Shown piece after piece: positions 4,843-6,325 of a stretch of DNA of 6,325 bases. Numbering within the stretch: position 1 is the first letter of the stretch; each line of letters begins with the position of its first letter. This stretch comes from Clostridia bacterium (GTDB taxonomy: Bacteria; Bacillota; Clostridia; Christensenellales; CAG-314): assembly GCA_028710055.1 (NCBI GenBank), contig JAQUSX010000043.1, positions 1 to 6,325 of the forward strand. The letters are read 5' to 3'. The notes below the pieces were generated by a model, which worked only from the letters and a program-made list of their open reading frames with translations, was not told the DNA's origin and made no database searches. The position numbers and the translations under genes were made by a program.

Positions 4843-6325
4843 ATGACTGACCAAATTAAAAACGAAGTAACTGAAGAATTAGATTTAAACGAGATTTTGC
4901 GTGTTCGCAGAGAGAAGCTTGCCGAACTTATTGAAAAGAATGAAAATCCTTTTGAAAAAGTAAAGTTTGACAAAACTCATTTTTCCGCCGAGATTATCGA
5001 AAACTACGAAAAACTTGAAAATCAAACTGTTTCGGTAGCGGGCAGAATTGTCAGCCGCAGAATAATGGGTAAAGCGAGTTTTTGCAATATTTTGGATGCG
5101 CAAGGCACGATTCAGCTTTACGTTTCGATAAACGATTTAGGCGAAGATTACGATAAATTTAAAACATGGGACATCGGCGACATTATCGGCGTTACGGGAT
5201 TTGTTTTTAAAACCCGTATGGGAGAAATATCAGTACACGTTCACAAAATAGAATTGCTGTCAAAATCTCTCTTGCCTTTGCCCGAAAAATTCCACGGATT
5301 AAAAGATACGGAACTGAGATATCGTCAAAGATACGTTGACCTTATCGCTAATCCCGAAGTCAAAAAAACTTTTTATCTGCGTTCAAAAATTATTTCCGCA
5401 ATAAGAAACTATCTGGACGGACAAGGCTTTATCGAAGTGGAAACGCCTATTCTTTCACCGCTCGCCGGCGGAGCTAACGCAAGACCTTTTATCACGCACC
5501 ATAATACTTTGGGCTTGGATATGTATTTACGTGTTGCACCCGAGCTTTATTTAAAACGTCTTATAGTAGGCGGTTTTGAAAAAGTGTACGAAATCGGCAG
5601 ACAGTTTAGAAATGAAGGTATGGATGTAAGACATAACCCCGAGTTTACAATGATGGAATTGTACCAAGCTTACGCTGATTTTCACGATATGATGGATACG
5701 GTGGAAAATATATATAAACACGTAGCCGACGTCGTTATGGGTACAAGGACGGTTATTTGCGAAGGCGTGGAAATAAATCTTGACCGTTGGGAAAAATTGA
5801 GTATGCTCGACGCGGTAAAAAAATACTGCGGTGTCGATTTTACCGACCTATCGGACGAGCAGGCGGTAGCCGAAGCTCAAAAAATGGGCATAACTATGGA
5901 CAAGCAAAAACGCACTTGGGGTTACGCTTTGTATGAAGTATTCGACCAAAAAGTTGAGGAAAACCTAGTGCAGCCGACCTTTGTGTACGATTATCCCGTG
6001 GACGTTTCTCCGCTTGCAAAAAAGAAACCGAGCGACAATAGAATGACCGAGCGTTTCGAGTTTTTTATTCTTGCGCGCGAAGGCGGAAACGCTTTTTCAG
6101 AGTTAAACGACCCTATCGACCAGGAAAGCCGTTTCAAACAACAAGCGAAACAAAAAGCTGGCGGCGACGAAGAAGCTTTGATGACGGACGACGATTATCT
6201 TACCGCGTTGCAGTACGGTTTGCCCCCGACGGGCGGACTTGGTATCGGTATCGACAGAATGATAATGCTATTTACCGACAGCCACAGTATACGCGACGTG
6301 CTTTTGTTCCCGACTATGAAACCGT
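4843..6325 (+). CDS. lysS: Lysyl-tRNA synthetase, class II, 3'-partial
   Basis: Charges tRNA-Lys with lysine using ATP, in the cytoplasm. The frame runs without a stop from ATG 4843 to the right edge: 494 complete codons. A short N-terminal helical region carries an RREKLAELIEKNENPF stretch. The anticodon-binding OB fold spans about 63-155. The LysS linker RYRQRYVDLIAN begins at 159. Motif 1 ends in GFIEVETPILSP (195-206). Motif 2 has the ATP-binding FRNEG (255-259; R256, E258). Motif 3 is GLGIGIDRM (465-473; R472). All three class II motifs are intact, and the lysine-type active site is typical. The last visible residues LLFPTMKP normally lie within a few residues of the end (E. coli LysS, 505 residues, ends FPAMRPVK), so little is missing unless there is a C-terminal extension. 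It follows greA by 4 nt. No T-box leader is seen; expression would come from the greA promoter. Confidence 0.97.
   Translation, partial: MTDQIKNEVTEELDLNEILRVRREKLAELIEKNENPFEKVKFDKTHFSAEIIENYEKLENQTVSVAGRIVSRRIMGKASFCNILDAQGTIQLYVSINDLGEDYDKFKTWDIGDIIGVTGFVFKTRMGEISVHVHKIELLSKSLLPLPEKFHGLKDTELRYRQRYVDLIANPEVKKTFYLRSKIISAIRNYLDGQGFIEVETPILSPLAGGANARPFITHHNTLGLDMYLRVAPELYLKRLIVGGFEKVYEIGRQFRNEGMDVRHNPEFTMMELYQAYADFHDMMDTVENIYKHVADVVMGTRTVICEGVEINLDRWEKLSMLDAVKKYCGVDFTDLSDEQAVAEAQKMGITMDKQKRTWGYALYEVFDQKVEENLVQPTFVYDYPVDVSPLAKKKPSDNRMTERFEFFILAREGGNAFSELNDPIDQESRFKQQAKQKAGGDEEALMTDDDYLTALQYGLPPTGGLGIGIDRMIMLFTDSHSIRDVLLFPTMKP

Noticed and set aside
1..6325. Mobile elements, CRISPR arrays, tRNA/rRNA genes, prophage or defence genes
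   Set aside because: No repeated spacers, transposase motifs, cloverleaf sequences, rRNA segments or recognised defence domains were seen; base and codon use look even across the genes.

Overview
The window looks like a chromosomal housekeeping segment of a low-to-moderate GC (about 40% by eye) bacterium, most likely a member of the Bacillota (Clostridia-like). The reasons are a ClpC-type (not ClpB-type) Hsp100 with a short UVR-like middle domain and a ClpP-docking loop, a long-form ribosome hibernation factor, strong AGGAGG-type ribosome binding sites, and a greA-lysS pair. This placement is inference from gene content; the window has no rRNA marker.

Layout: (1) positions 2-1999, + strand, the C-terminal four fifths of clpC, whose N-domain lies off the left edge. 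(2) 2036-2575, +, long-form hpf, probably read with clpC and closed by a strong hairpin terminator at 2590-2619. (3) 2680-2940, - strand, an 86-residue uncharacterised protein, convergent with hpf. (4) 2941-3071, a compact divergent control region with two back-to-back extended -10 promoter candidates and an interrupted palindrome between them. It also contains a doubtful 40-codon hydrophobic ORF. (5) 3072-4247, +, a DUF362 protein with a C-terminal two-cluster ferredoxin domain. (6) 4248-4367, a promoter followed at once by a terminator-like hairpin, then the greA ribosome binding site. (7) 4368-4838, +, greA. (8) 4843-6325, +, lysS, cut by the right edge probably only a few codons before its end.

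The genes form two functional groups. ClpC and HPF serve protein quality control and ribosome protection under stress or starvation. GreA and LysS form a tight transcription/translation operon. Between them are two genes of unknown role: the orphan 86-residue protein and the DUF362-ferredoxin. I see no CRISPR array, tRNA, rRNA, insertion sequence or phage gene, and no clear defence or other novel multi-gene system. The most interesting material is regulatory: the divergent palindrome near 2989-3007 and the greA leader hairpin near 4293-4321.
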